Program-made: the position numbers and the translations under genes
Source: Polaribacter sp. BM10
GTDB lineage: Bacteria; Bacteroidota; Bacteroidia; Flavobacteriales; Flavobacteriaceae
DNA length: 64,000 nucleotides
Direction: 5' to 3'
Assembly (NCBI RefSeq): GCF_002005425.1
Contig: NZ_CP019704.1
Location: 558,001 to 622,000 of the forward strand
Part shown: positions 51,615 to 61,023 of the stretch, piece after piece
How the letters are laid out: every line of letters begins with the position of its first letter
Position numbering within the stretch: position 1 is the stretch's first letter
The notes under the pieces: model-generated
What the model saw: the letters and a program-made list of their open reading frames with translations, nothing else
What the model was told of the DNA's origin: nothing
Databases searched by the model: none

Positions 51615-52271
51615 TTAGTCTATTGTGTAGTTTTTACTTAAAAACTTTGCTTTGTTAAAAGAAAAGAAGTTTTTAGATAATTCTTCGTTTTTTCTAAATT
51701 TTGTGATTGTAAAAGTTGTTTTAGAAGTATTTGCTCCTGTTTGAATAAGCTTGTAAATGTGCTTTGTTTTAGCATCGATACCCAACTCTACTTTTACAAT
51801 TTCTGAAGCACTATCTATAGGGTTTAAAGTAACAAATTGTATTTTTCTACCTTTAATGTTTTGTAATTTACCCCATTGTAAATTGTAACCTTCTTTATAA
51901 AAAGTTAATAGTTTAGAAGGATAAATAAAGCCGTCATCTCCACTTAAATCGCTATCAGAAATCGAAATTTCTTTTTCTTCATGATTGATTACATATAATT
52001 TTTTACCATCATATATAAACTGATTGCCTAAATAATTTAAGCTATATTTTTCTCCTTGTAAATTAATTTCACCTCTAATAGGTGGTTCATCTCCTTCTTT
52101 AATTCCGGCATCTTCATTACTTAACGTTTGGCTAAAACCAATGTACATATTTTTATATGCACCCATTTTAGTAGAAACTTCATCTAATAAAGATTTTGCT
52201 TTTGCATCGTTTTGAGCAAATGTAATAGTTGTAATAAAAAGACTTAAAAATAAGATTCCTAATTTCTTCAT
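51615..52271 (-). CDS. lolA: LolA-like outer-membrane lipoprotein carrier
   Basis: This 218-residue protein has a signal peptide (MKKLGILFLSLFITTITFAQ), then an unclosed beta-barrel pattern starting AKSLLDEVSTKMGAYKNMYI. Sections such as IYDGKKLYVINHEEKEISIS and QTGANTSKTTFTITKFRKN match the Bacteroidota LolA/LolB-like carrier family. It would carry lipoproteins across the periplasm. It follows ftsK with a 30-base gap in the minus-strand cluster. Confidence 0.88.
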   Translation of the reverse strand: MKKLGILFLSLFITTITFAQNDAKAKSLLDEVSTKMGAYKNMYIGFSQTLSNEDAGIKEGDEPPIRGEINLQGEKYSLNYLGNQFIYDGKKLYVINHEEKEISISDSDLSGDDGFIYPSKLLTFYKEGYNLQWGKLQNIKGRKIQFVTLNPIDSASEIVKVELGIDAKTKHIYKLIQTGANTSKTTFTITKFRKNEELSKNFFSFNKAKFLSKNYTID

Positions 52272-52301
52272 AATTTAATAATTGTAAACTCTTCTATGAG
52301 A

Positions 52302-54770
52302 TTATACTTTTTTTTCGTTTTCTAATAATTGATCTAGTGCTACAAAATCTGGTACTAAAACTTGTCTGGCCTTACTACCTTCAAAACCACCTACAATTCC
52401 TGCCGCTTCTAATTGATCTATTAATCTACCAGCTCTATTGTAACCAAGCTTTAACTTTCTTTGTAGTAGAGAGGCAGAACCTTGTTGTGCTGTAACAATA
52501 ATTTCTGCGGCATCTCTAAACAGTTTATCTCTGTCTGCAATGTCTATATCAACAGTTGTGCCACTTTCATCATCAACATATTCTGGCAGTAAAAATGCTT
52601 CTGAATACGCTTTTTGAGAACCAATAAAATCGGTAATTTTTTCTACTTCTGGTGTGTCTACAAAAGCACATTGTATTCTATTGATATCATTACCAGCGGT
52701 GTATAATAAATCTCCTCTACCAATTAATTGATCTGCACCACCAGCATCTAAAATTGTTCTAGAATCTATTTTTGATGTTACTCTAAAAGCAATTCTTGCC
52801 GGGAAATTGGCTTTTATAATACCTGTAATTACGTTTACAGAAGGTCTTTGTGTTGCAACAATTAAATGAATACCAATAGCTCTAGCAAGTTGTGCCAAAC
52901 GCGCAATTGGTGTTTCTACTTCTTTACCAGCAGTCATAATTAAATCTGCAAATTCATCAATAACTAAAACAATATAGGGTAAAAATTGATGTCCGTCGTT
53001 AGGATTTAGTTTTCGAGCTTTAAATTTAGCATTGTACTCTTTAATATTTCTAACCATTGCAGCTTTTAGCAAATCGTAACGATTATCCATTTCGATACAT
53101 AAAGAATTTAAAGTATGCACAACTTTTGTCGTATCAGTAATAATGGCTTCTTCTACGTCTGGTAATTTTGCTAAATAATGTCTTTCAATTTTATTAAAAA
53201 GCGTTAATTCTACCTTTTTAGGGTCAACTAGAATAAATTTTACTTCTGCCGGATGTTTTTTATAAAGTAAAGAAGTTAAAACAGCATTTAAACCTACAGA
53301 TTTACCTTGTCCTGTTGCTCCCGCCATTAATAAGTGTGGCATCTTTGCAAGATCGACTACAAATGTTTCATTAGAAATGGTTTTACCTAAGGCAATTGGC
53401 AATTCCATTGGCGATTCTTGAAATTTCTTTGATGAAATTACAGAATGCATAGAAACTATTGTAGATTTTTTATTTGGTACTTCGATACCAATTGTACCTT
53501 TTCCAGGAATCGGGGCAATAATACGAATACCTAAAGCAGACAAAGAAAGTGCAATATCGTCTTCTAAATTTTTAATTTTAGAAATTCTAATTCCAGCCTC
53601 TGGTACAATTTCATATAAGGTAATTGTTGGTCCTACAGTTGCTTTAATTTCTGCAATACCAATTTTATAATTTTTTAAAGTTTCTACAATTCGGTCTTTA
53701 TTAGCTTCTAATTCTTCCGGATCTATAGATATTGTTTCGTTATATTGTTTTAATAAATTAAAAGTAGGAAACTTAAAATTTGCAAGTTCTAAGGTTGGGT
53801 CAAATTCACCAAAATCTTTTACTAATTTATCAGATAAATTCTGAGTCGAAGATTCTTCTTCTCTACCAATAGCAACATCGATGCCTACGTCGTTTAAATC
53901 TTCTACAGTTTCTTCAATATTTGCTTCTGGTTCATGCGCAACAGTTAAAGTTAACTCTTCTTTTTTTGTTTCAACATCAGAATGTTTAGAAATTGTAGGT
54001 TTTAAATCGATTACAGACTTTTCGAAATTAGATTTTTCTTTATCTTCGGATGTTTCTTCGACCGTTTTCTTTACAACTTCATTTGTTTTTTCCTTTTCAA
54101 TAGTCTTTTCATCTTCTATTGCATTAGAAATGTTTTCATCAACAATTAAAGATTCTTCTTGTTCTTTAGCCCTTTTTTGTTTTAACTTTTCAATAAAAAT
54201 GTCAAAAGTAACCTTGTATCGAACTACTATATAAGCAGCAAATAGAAAGATTAATGCAATTGCTAAACCAGTTTTACCAATAAAATCTTGTAAATATTGG
54301 TTGATTTCAAAACCAACAATACCAGATAATAGTGCAAACTTTACATGCAGAAAACCAAGTGAAATCGATATTAAAACCATCGCAACTAAGCTCCAGTTCC
54401 AAGCAAGAATTATTTTAGAAAATTTTCTTTTAAACAATACATCTAAACCGGTTAAAAATAACTGAATTGCGATTATAAAAGAAGCAATTCCGAAGCCTTT
54501 GTATATAAAAAAGTGACTTAAATTTGCGCCAATTTTACCTAATAAATTACTGCTTTTTACTGCTCTATTTGTTAATTGATCTAATGTGCTTTGGTCTTCT
54601 TGCCAATTAAAAAAGAATGATATAAAAGCAATGCATAAAAAAACAGAAAACGATATTAAAAAAAAACCAAAAATTGTTTGTGCCTGTTTTGTTTTTAAAA
54701 AAGCAAAAAAAGGAGGTTTATTTTCTAATGTTTTTGTGTTTTTTTTTACGCTAGGTTTTCTTTTAGCCAT
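52302..54770 (-). CDS. ftsK: DNA translocase FtsK/SpoIIIE
   Basis: This 822-residue protein has an N-terminal basic segment and four to five membrane helices (about 25-185), then an acidic, low-complexity linker (about 205-310). The motor domain has Walker A MAGATGQGKSVGLNA, Walker B VLVIDEFADLIM (about 595-606), and ATQRPSVNVITG. The C-terminal gamma winged helix (LLQRKLKLGYNRAGRLIDQL) recognises orienting DNA sequences. It moves DNA at the septum during chromosome segregation. The length is typical of Bacteroidota FtsK. Confidence 0.96.
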   Translation of the reverse strand: MAKRKPSVKKNTKTLENKPPFFAFLKTKQAQTIFGFFLISFSVFLCIAFISFFFNWQEDQSTLDQLTNRAVKSSNLLGKIGANLSHFFIYKGFGIASFIIAIQLFLTGLDVLFKRKFSKIILAWNWSLVAMVLISISLGFLHVKFALLSGIVGFEINQYLQDFIGKTGLAIALIFLFAAYIVVRYKVTFDIFIEKLKQKRAKEQEESLIVDENISNAIEDEKTIEKEKTNEVVKKTVEETSEDKEKSNFEKSVIDLKPTISKHSDVETKKEELTLTVAHEPEANIEETVEDLNDVGIDVAIGREEESSTQNLSDKLVKDFGEFDPTLELANFKFPTFNLLKQYNETISIDPEELEANKDRIVETLKNYKIGIAEIKATVGPTITLYEIVPEAGIRISKIKNLEDDIALSLSALGIRIIAPIPGKGTIGIEVPNKKSTIVSMHSVISSKKFQESPMELPIALGKTISNETFVVDLAKMPHLLMAGATGQGKSVGLNAVLTSLLYKKHPAEVKFILVDPKKVELTLFNKIERHYLAKLPDVEEAIITDTTKVVHTLNSLCIEMDNRYDLLKAAMVRNIKEYNAKFKARKLNPNDGHQFLPYIVLVIDEFADLIMTAGKEVETPIARLAQLARAIGIHLIVATQRPSVNVITGIIKANFPARIAFRVTSKIDSRTILDAGGADQLIGRGDLLYTAGNDINRIQCAFVDTPEVEKITDFIGSQKAYSEAFLLPEYVDDESGTTVDIDIADRDKLFRDAAEIIVTAQQGSASLLQRKLKLGYNRAGRLIDQLEAAGIVGGFEGSKARQVLVPDFVALDQLLENEKKV

Positions 54771-54801
54771 TAAGTAAATGAATTATTATAAGTGAGTTAT
54801 G

Positions 54802-55182
54802 CTAAAATAGTAAAATGATTTTTGGAATATAAATGAACCCAGAAATAATTAAAGATATTATAGCTGCAAAAGTAGGTGCTCCAGCAGCAATATCTTTTAT
54901 AAATCCGATTTTAACATGAAAATCTGGATGAATAAAATCTGCAATTTTTTCTACAGCGGTATTTAAAGATTCTGCAACTAAAACCATTCCTATTACCATA
55001 AATTGAAACATCCATTCTATATTAGAGATGTTAAAATAAAAGCCTAAAATAGTTGCAATTATTGCGATTGCAATTTGCGCCTTAATACTATCTTCTGTTG
55101 TAATAAGCAACCAAGTACCTCTAAAAGCAAATTTTAAACTGCGTAATCTACCTTTAACAAAGCCGTCGTTTGGGTTTTTCAT
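54802..55182 (-). CDS. dgkA: Diacylglycerol kinase family protein
   Basis: This 126-residue membrane protein has the DgkA/UDPK-type layout: an amphipathic N-terminus, three membrane helices (about 34-50, 55-75, 100-125), and the kinase motif ESLNTAVEKIADFI with conserved Glu and Asn in the second helix. It phosphorylates diacylglycerol or undecaprenol. It lies between tpx (four-base gap) and ftsK. Confidence 0.9.
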   Translation of the reverse strand: MKNPNDGFVKGRLRSLKFAFRGTWLLITTEDSIKAQIAIAIIATILGFYFNISNIEWMFQFMVIGMVLVAESLNTAVEKIADFIHPDFHVKIGFIKDIAAGAPTFAAIISLIISGFIYIPKIILLF

Positions 55183-55186
55183 TAAA

Positions 55187-55684
55187 TTATATTGCTTTTA
55201 ATGCAGCTTCATAATTAGGTTCATCTGCTATTTCAGAAACTTGTTCAGTATAAATAACTTTACCTTCTTCATCTAAAATTACAACTGCTCTAGAGTGTAA
55301 GTTAGCTAAAGGTCCATTGGCAATATCAAGTTCATAATCTTTACCAAAACTACCGTTTGCAAAGTCAGATAACATAACAACATTATCAATACCTTCTGCA
55401 CCACAAAAGCGAGCTTGCGCAAATGGTAAATCTTTAGAAATACATAAAACAACAGTGTTTTCTAATTCTGATGCTTTTTTATTGAATTCTCTTACAGAAG
55501 TAGCACAAGTACCAGTGTCTATAGAAGGAAAAATATTAAGAACTACTTTTTTACCTTTAAAATCTTCTAACGTTTTTTCTGATAAATCTACAGTTTTTAA
55601 AGAAAAATTAGAAGCTTTAGAACCAATTTTTGGTAAATTTCCTATTGTATTTATTGCGTTTCCTTTTAAAGTTATATCTGCCAT
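55187..55684 (-). CDS. tpx: Thiol peroxidase Tpx
   Basis: This 165-residue peroxiredoxin reduces hydroperoxides through a thioredoxin-linked Cys pair. The peroxidatic Cys lies in FPSIDTGTCATSVREFNKKA (about 60), and the resolving Cys in LPFAQARFCGAEGIDNV (about 94). KGNAINTIGNLPKIG at the start is typical of Tpx. It heads the minus-strand cluster, and a TACTTTTG box sits 23 bases before its start. Confidence 0.95.
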   Translation of the reverse strand: MADITLKGNAINTIGNLPKIGSKASNFSLKTVDLSEKTLEDFKGKKVVLNIFPSIDTGTCATSVREFNKKASELENTVVLCISKDLPFAQARFCGAEGIDNVVMLSDFANGSFGKDYELDIANGPLANLHSRAVVILDEEGKVIYTEQVSEIADEPNYEAALKAI

Positions 55685-55707
55685 TATTTGTTTTTTTAAT
55701 TAGAAAT

Positions 55708-55735
55708 CAAAAGTAATAATAATTAAATTATTCGA
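55708..55735 (-). promoter_or_regulatory. Probable promoter of tpx
   Basis: On the minus strand TACTTTTG (55715-55708) is a full -7 match, and TCG, one base off TTG, lies 17 bases upstream. Confidence 0.45.
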
Positions 55736-55856
55736 GTAATTATATAGATGGAAACCTAAGAAATATTTGTTTTGGGATTTTTTTAACAAAACCAAAAGTA
55801 AATGAATATCGTAAGTGTTTTTGAGAACAAAAAATTAATAACTCAATTTACAAATT

Positions 55857-56423
55857 ATGAAAAAATTAAATTTTATCAAAGCCTCAGTATTTATGTTAGC
55901 AATGTTTTTAGGTCAATCTTTTATGGCGCAAAAGACGAAAATGGTTGGTGGTGCAGCAATGTATCCGTCAAAAAATATTGTAGAAAATGCTGTTAATTCT
56001 AAAGACCATACAACATTAGTTGCTGCTGTTAAAGCTGCAGATTTAGTTAGTGTTTTATCTAGCGATGGTCCGTTTACAGTTTTTGCACCAACAAACAAAG
56101 CTTTTGGTATGTTACCAAAAGGAACTGTAGATGCTTTGTTAATGGCAGAAAACAAAATGAAATTACAGGCTGTTTTAAAATATCATGTTGTTGCTGGTAA
56201 CTGGAGTGCAACAGAAATTATAAACCTTATTAAAAAAGGAAATGGTAAAGCTGTAATTAAAACAGTAAGTGGTGCAGAAATTACTGCTTGGATGAAAGGA
56301 AAAAATGTTTATATTTCTGATGAAAATGGAGGAAAAGCAAAAGTTACAATTGCAGATGTAAACCAATCTAACGGAGTAATACATGTGATTGATGCCGTAT
56401 TATTGCCTAAAGCCAAAATGTAA
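55857..56423 (+). CDS. Secreted fasciclin-domain protein
   Basis: This 188-residue protein has a signal peptide (MKKLNFIKASVFMLAMFLGQ) and one FAS1 domain (about 45-185), with DGPFTVFAPTNKAF, LKYHVVAGN and NGVIHVIDAVLLP. The FAS1 domain usually takes part in adhesion or matrix contact. It is a single gene with a terminator. Confidence 0.93.
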   Translation: MKKLNFIKASVFMLAMFLGQSFMAQKTKMVGGAAMYPSKNIVENAVNSKDHTTLVAAVKAADLVSVLSSDGPFTVFAPTNKAFGMLPKGTVDALLMAENKMKLQAVLKYHVVAGNWSATEIINLIKKGNGKAVIKTVSGAEITAWMKGKNVYISDENGGKAKVTIADVNQSNGVIHVIDAVLLPKAKM

Positions 56424-56443
56424 TTAAAAAATAACTCTTAAAT

Positions 56444-56475
56444 AAAAAAGCTACCTCTTTAAGGTAGCTTTTTTT
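56444..56475 (+). terminator. Intrinsic terminator of the fasciclin gene
   Basis: GCTACCT (56450-56456) pairs with AGGTAGC (56462-56468), flanked by A6 and T8. Confidence 0.88.
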
Positions 56476-56522
56476 TGTGTATAACTTCTGTTCGCACATT
56501 TATATAATTTATGAACTAATTG

Positions 56523-56530
56523 TACTTTTG
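56523..56530 (+). promoter_or_regulatory. -7 box TACTTTTG of the MATE gene
   Basis: An exact TAnnTTTG match. Transcription would start near 56537, which rules out start codons before that point and supports TTG 56552 for the gene that follows. Confidence 0.45.
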
Positions 56531-56551
56531 TTGTCCGAAAAACAAAGAAAG

Positions 56552-57946
56552 TTGAATCTATCTCAATACACTTCAGAATTTAATTACAACCTAAAACTAG
56601 CAGCACCAGTTATGTTAGGTATGCTTGGGCATACATTTGTTAGTTTTATAGACAACATTATGGTTGGTCAATTAGGTACAGCAGAGTTAGCTGCGGTTTC
56701 TTTGGGTAATAGTTTTATGTTTATTGCAATGTCTATTGGTATTGGTTTTTCTACAGCCATAACACCATTAATTGCAGAAGCAGATTCTTCTAACAACTTA
56801 AAACAAGCAAGATCTACCTATAAACATGGTTTGTTTTTATGCACTACTTTAGGCATTTTATTGTTTTTATTAGTCTATTTTTCTAAGCCATTTATGTATT
56901 TAATGAAACAACCCGAAGAAGTTGTTGCATTGGCAATACCGTATTTAGATTTGGTAGCTTTTTCACTAATTCCGTTAATAATTTTTCAGGCAATTAAACA
57001 ATTTAGTGATGGTATGTCGATGACAAGATATCCAATGTACGCTACTTTATTAGCAAATATTGTAAATGTTCTTTTAAACTATCTACTAATATTTGGTAAG
57101 TTTGGTTTTCCAGAAATGGGAATTGTTGGCGCTGCTTATGGTACTTTAGCTTCAAGAATAATAATGGTTATTTATTTATGGCTTCTTTTACGTTTTAAAG
57201 AAAGATCTAAAAGAATTGTAAAAAATATTCAGTTTTTTGTTTTAGACTTTTTAATGATTAAAAAGATTATAAACTTAGGTTCTTTAAGTGCAATGCAAAT
57301 GTTTTTTGAAGTAGCAATTTTTACTGCTGCCATTTGGTTAAGTGGTTTGTTGGGTAAAAATCCGCAAGCAGCAAACCAAATAGCATTAAACTTATCTTCT
57401 ATGACATTTATGGTTGCCATGGGGTTAAGTGTGGCTTCTATGATTAGAGTTGGTAATCAGAAAGGATTAAAAAATTACAGAGAGTTGCGCAGAATAGCTT
57501 TCTCTATATTTTTATTAGGAGTTTTGCTAGCCACATTCTTCGCGCTATTATTCTTTATTTTTCATAAAAGTTTACCAAATTTATATGTAGATTTAAGCGA
57601 TACAGCAAATTATGTAGATAATAAAGAAGTACTATCTATTGCAGCAAATTTATTATTGGCGGCGGCATTTTTTCAAATATCAGATAGTATACAAGTTGTT
57701 GTTTTAGGAGCTTTAAGAGGATTGCAAGATGTGAAAATACCAACGGTTTTAACCTTTATTTCTTATTGGGTTGTTGGTTTTCCGGTTTCTTATTATTTAG
57801 GGCAAGAAAGCATGTACGGTAGTTTTGGTATTTGGTTAGGTTTGTTGGCAGGTTTAACAACAGCATCTGTTTTACTATTTATAAGGTTTAATTCCTTAAC
57901 TTTAAAGTTGATTAAAGAGAAAGATGAAAAAATAATTGTTGCTTAA
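56552..57946 (+). CDS. MATE family efflux transporter (start at TTG)
   Basis: Starting at TTG 56552 gives 464 residues beginning NLSQYTSEFNYNLKLAAPVM after the initiator, which fits the usual beginning of flavobacterial MATE pumps. A longer frame from 56477 overlaps a terminator and the -7 box. Twelve helices can be counted, with paired halves; GMLGHTFVSFIDNIMVGQLG and a second-half equivalent are present. It is an Na+ or H+ antiporter of cationic drugs. The 49-base spacer to the following small gene, without a terminator, suggests co-transcription. Confidence 0.88.
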   Translation: MNLSQYTSEFNYNLKLAAPVMLGMLGHTFVSFIDNIMVGQLGTAELAAVSLGNSFMFIAMSIGIGFSTAITPLIAEADSSNNLKQARSTYKHGLFLCTTLGILLFLLVYFSKPFMYLMKQPEEVVALAIPYLDLVAFSLIPLIIFQAIKQFSDGMSMTRYPMYATLLANIVNVLLNYLLIFGKFGFPEMGIVGAAYGTLASRIIMVIYLWLLLRFKERSKRIVKNIQFFVLDFLMIKKIINLGSLSAMQMFFEVAIFTAAIWLSGLLGKNPQAANQIALNLSSMTFMVAMGLSVASMIRVGNQKGLKNYRELRRIAFSIFLLGVLLATFFALLFFIFHKSLPNLYVDLSDTANYVDNKEVLSIAANLLLAAAFFQISDSIQVVVLGALRGLQDVKIPTVLTFISYWVVGFPVSYYLGQESMYGSFGIWLGLLAGLTTASVLLFIRFNSLTLKLIKEKDEKIIVA

Positions 57947-57995
57947 ATTTAAAGTAACATTGATAGATAAGTTTTAAAATATTAAAAAATAAATA

Positions 57996-58220
57996 ATGGA
58001 TTTACCAAAGTTTTTACTTGCAGATAATAGCAACGCACCAGAAGATATATTTGTGTTGCACACAGAATTCCCACGTTTTATAATTAATTTAAAAGATGAT
58101 GAAATTGAGTGGTTTGAAGATTTAACAGGAGAAAATGAAGAAGATATTGCTACAGAATTAGCAGATTTAATGGATAAAGCAGGTATGTTTTATGATGAAG
58201 AAATGAAGCAGTATGAGTAA
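57996..58220 (+). CDS. Small acidic conserved protein, function unknown
   Basis: This 74-residue protein is strongly acidic, with MDLPKFLLADNSNAPEDIFV at the start, a DDEIEWFEDL segment in the middle and a helical tail. It lacks a signal peptide or membrane helix. I recognise it only as the kind of short conserved hypothetical protein seen in Flavobacteriia. It is co-directional with the MATE gene and ends at a terminator. Confidence 0.75.
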   Translation: MDLPKFLLADNSNAPEDIFVLHTEFPRFIINLKDDEIEWFEDLTGENEEDIATELADLMDKAGMFYDEEMKQYE

Positions 58221-58236
58221 TATTATATTCTGATTA

Positions 58237-58280
58237 TAAAAAAAGCCTCATAATGAATAATTATGAGGCTTTTTATTTAT
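58237..58280. terminator. Bidirectional terminator
   Basis: AGCCTCATAAT (58244-58254) pairs with ATTATGAGGCT (58260-58270) with a five-base loop. A and T runs on both sides serve the small acidic gene and ompH. Confidence 0.9.
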
Positions 58281-58287
58281 CTATTTC

Positions 58288-58809
58288 TTATTGTTTAGTT
58301 GGTTTAGGAACTGTAATTCCTAATTTTTTAATGACTAAATCTGTAATATCAAATTTAGGATCTAAGTAAGCAAATTGATTTCCGGTAGTTGTAAGAATTT
58401 GAGTATAACCATTTGCTTTAGAAACTTCTGCAATAACATTAGAAAGTTTTTTGTAGAGCGGACGCATTAATTCGTCTCTTTTTAAGCCCATTAATGTGTT
58501 ACCATTTTTTTGATATTGGTTAATGTCTTGTTCTAAAGATGCCAATTCTTTTTGAATAGTCTTTTTTTCTAAATCGCCCATTTCTTTTTCTTTGGCTTGG
58601 TAATCTTTTAATCTCGCTCTAAAATCTTCGACTTTCACAGTAAAAGAAGAATCTAGTTTTGCACCATATTTTTGAGCCATTTTTAAGATAACTTTATTCT
58701 CTGGCATAAGGCTAATAATGTAATCGCTATCTATAGATCCAACTTTGGTTTGAGCAAAAGAAATTGTGCTTATAAAAGCGATAAACAATAATGTGATTTT
58801 TAATTTCAT
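58288..58809 (-). CDS. OmpH/Skp-like periplasmic chaperone
   Basis: This 173-residue protein has a signal peptide (MKLKITLLFIAFISTISFAQ), then KVGSIDSDYIISLMPENKVIL and long coiled-coil arms (about 65-115) with KKTIQKELASLEQDINQYQK. This is the trimeric Skp fold. It holds outer-membrane proteins during their transfer to the Bam complex. Its -7 box lies in the end of the DUF2254 gene. Confidence 0.92.
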   Translation of the reverse strand: MKLKITLLFIAFISTISFAQTKVGSIDSDYIISLMPENKVILKMAQKYGAKLDSSFTVKVEDFRARLKDYQAKEKEMGDLEKKTIQKELASLEQDINQYQKNGNTLMGLKRDELMRPLYKKLSNVIAEVSKANGYTQILTTTGNQFAYLDPKFDITDLVIKKLGITVPKPTKQ

Positions 58810-58827
58810 AATTTAATTTTAGGATAA

Positions 58828-58835
58828 CAAATGTA
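58828..58835 (-). promoter_or_regulatory. -7 box TACATTTG of ompH
   Basis: A minus-strand exact TAnnTTTG match, 18 bases before the ompH start and outside the DUF2254 stop. No TTG at the usual distance. Confidence 0.35.
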
Positions 58836-58845
58836 TAAAAGATTA

Positions 58846-60111
58846 TTAATTTAAATAAGCCTCTAATTTTTTAAGATCTTCTGTGTTTTTAATATTTATT
58901 TTGGCATCTGTAATTAACAGTTCTATTTCAGAAGAAAGAATTGTTTTGTACGATTTAATATTTGTTTTGTTTTTAGTTCTTAATAAAGAGATAAGTAATT
59001 TCTTAACTATAATTATGTCATGCGAGCAATAGGTTCTTAAAGGCGCCATAATATTATAAATTAAATCTTTAAAATTTAACGTATTAATTATTAAAGCAGC
59101 TGTGTTTTCTTTTTGTTTAATTTCAAAATTGGTAAGTTGTGCTCTAAGCGCCAGTAATTCAGATAAATAATCTATTGCATTTATAGCTGTACCAGGATCA
59201 TTTATACCTGGTGACATTGATTTTACTGCTACTTCTGTAATTTGTTTGAATGCTAAAAGATAATTGTTATCAATTAACTCTCCTTTAGAAAATTCAAAAT
59301 TATTGTATATTTTTTCTAAAATTTCTTCGCTTAATTTGATATTCGATTTAAACAATACATCACCTTCACTGCAATAAGAGCCTTGGTTTGATAAAATTTC
59401 TAATTCAAATTTATATTTGCAAGCCATATCTACTAAAATATCTGTAGATACAGTTTTAAAATAACCCGACTTTTTTGTCTTGTGTTCAATCCAGTTTGTT
59501 GTGTCAGATTTATCATTGACTTGTTTTTCAATTTCGATTAACTTTTGTAGGCTTTTTTCTGCTTTTCTATAAATTTTAAGTAAAATATTGTTAATCTGAA
59601 TTTCTTGTGAAATTGAATGGATAAAATAAATAAAAGCGCCAAGAGAATTTATCATGAAAACGATAGAAAGTACCACAGAAAAACCTGGTAATTGATAATC
59701 TTTACCATTTGGTTCTATAAAAACTAAAATTAAAATGCAGTAAATAATGGTAAATAAATAGCAGCCTAAAACAATTTGATGTCTTCTGTTAGAAATTAGA
59801 CCAGGTAATAATCTAGGAGAAAAATTACTAGACGCCTGGTTAAGTAAAATCATAACCATAGAAAAGCTAAAAACCATTATTGAAGTTAATCCTGCAATAA
59901 AAGTAGAAAGAATAGTTCTTGCAGTTTCTTCGTCATTCACTACTAATTCTGGTAATATTTCTTGAAAATAATCAGAAATTCCTAGATTTTCTAAAAACAT
60001 CATTAAATAAGCAAAAAAAACTCCGCCCAAAGCAATAATAGAAGGGTAGAAGGCAATTTTGTTTTTTAAATTATAAACCTTACTTAATAATGTAAAAATT
60101 TTATCTTTCAT
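58846..60111 (-). CDS. DUF2254 family membrane protein
   Basis: This 421-residue inner-membrane protein has four helices in its first 165 residues (IIALGGVFFAYLMMFL, GLTSIMVFSFSMVMILL, LGCYLFTIIYCILILVF and SIVFMINSLGAFIYFIHSI), then a large soluble domain. That domain contains EVAVKSMSPGINDPGTAINAID, the hallmark motif of DUF2254. The function is unknown. It abuts miaA with no spacing and is in the K+ channel-miaA-DUF2254 transcription unit. Confidence 0.9.
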   Translation of the reverse strand: MKDKIFTLLSKVYNLKNKIAFYPSIIALGGVFFAYLMMFLENLGISDYFQEILPELVVNDEETARTILSTFIAGLTSIMVFSFSMVMILLNQASSNFSPRLLPGLISNRRHQIVLGCYLFTIIYCILILVFIEPNGKDYQLPGFSVVLSIVFMINSLGAFIYFIHSISQEIQINNILLKIYRKAEKSLQKLIEIEKQVNDKSDTTNWIEHKTKKSGYFKTVSTDILVDMACKYKFELEILSNQGSYCSEGDVLFKSNIKLSEEILEKIYNNFEFSKGELIDNNYLLAFKQITEVAVKSMSPGINDPGTAINAIDYLSELLALRAQLTNFEIKQKENTAALIINTLNFKDLIYNIMAPLRTYCSHDIIIVKKLLISLLRTKNKTNIKSYKTILSSEIELLITDAKINIKNTEDLKKLEAYLN

Positions 60112-61023
60112 TTAAAGTTTCGAATCAATTTCTTTTTGAATATTATTAATGTTTGTTAAATAATCAAACCACAAGGTATCAGTATCTCTTTTAAACCAAG
60201 TTAGCTGTCTTTTAGCAAATCTTCTGGTGTTTTTCTTTATTTCTGATATTGCAAAATCTTTAGTAAAGTTGCCTTCAAAATAATTAAAAAGTTCTCTGTA
60301 ACCAACAGTTTGTAGTGCGTTTAAATGTTTAAACTCAAAAAGTTTTTTGGCTTCTTCAATTAAGCCATTTTTTATCATCAAATCTACTCTTAAATTAATT
60401 CTATTATAAATTAATTCTCTTTCTGCATTTAAACCTACTTTAATGCTTTTAAAATTTCTGGGTTTTTTAGGTTTATTTTTAAAAGTAGAATAAGGTGTTC
60501 CTGTACCAATACAAATTTCTAAAGCCCTCATTATTCTATGCGGATTTTCAATTTCGATAGTATTATAAGTAGCAATATCTAGCTCTTTTAATTGTTGTTG
60601 TAAAACTTCGATTCCTTCAGACTCTAATTGTTGTGTTAGCTTTTTTCTAATATTAGCATTTACTTCCGGAAAATAATCCAATCCTTTTAAAACAGCATCT
60701 ACGTACAAACCACTACCGCCAACCATTATCTGTATTGGATTTTCTTGAAATAAATTGTCTAAAGTTTGCAAAGCATCTCTTTCGAATTCACCTACATTAT
60801 AAGTATCAAAAATACTTCTATCTTGAATAAAATAATGTTTTGCTGCGGCTAATTCTTCTGGATCTGGTACGGCTGTACCAATAGTCATTTCTTTATAAAA
60901 CTGTCTAGAATCACAAGAAATAATGCTCGCATTATATGCTTTGGCAAGTTTAATACTTAAAGCAGTTTTACCAATTGCGGTAGGACCAACAATTGTTATT
61001 AAAGTGTTTTTGTATTTGTTCAT
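60112..61023 (-). CDS. miaA: tRNA dimethylallyltransferase MiaA
   Basis: This 303-residue enzyme adds dimethylallyl to adenosine 37 of tRNAs reading UNN codons. Walker A GPTAIGKTALS (about 13-23), DSRQFYKEMTIGTAVP, VGGSGLYVDA, and a C-terminal FAKRQLTWFKRD are classical MiaA signatures. Stop and start codons of the neighbours abut, so it is in an operon. Confidence 0.96.
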   Translation of the reverse strand: MNKYKNTLITIVGPTAIGKTALSIKLAKAYNASIISCDSRQFYKEMTIGTAVPDPEELAAAKHYFIQDRSIFDTYNVGEFERDALQTLDNLFQENPIQIMVGGSGLYVDAVLKGLDYFPEVNANIRKKLTQQLESEGIEVLQQQLKELDIATYNTIEIENPHRIMRALEICIGTGTPYSTFKNKPKKPRNFKSIKVGLNAERELIYNRINLRVDLMIKNGLIEEAKKLFEFKHLNALQTVGYRELFNYFEGNFTKDFAISEIKKNTRRFAKRQLTWFKRDTDTLWFDYLTNINNIQKEIDSKL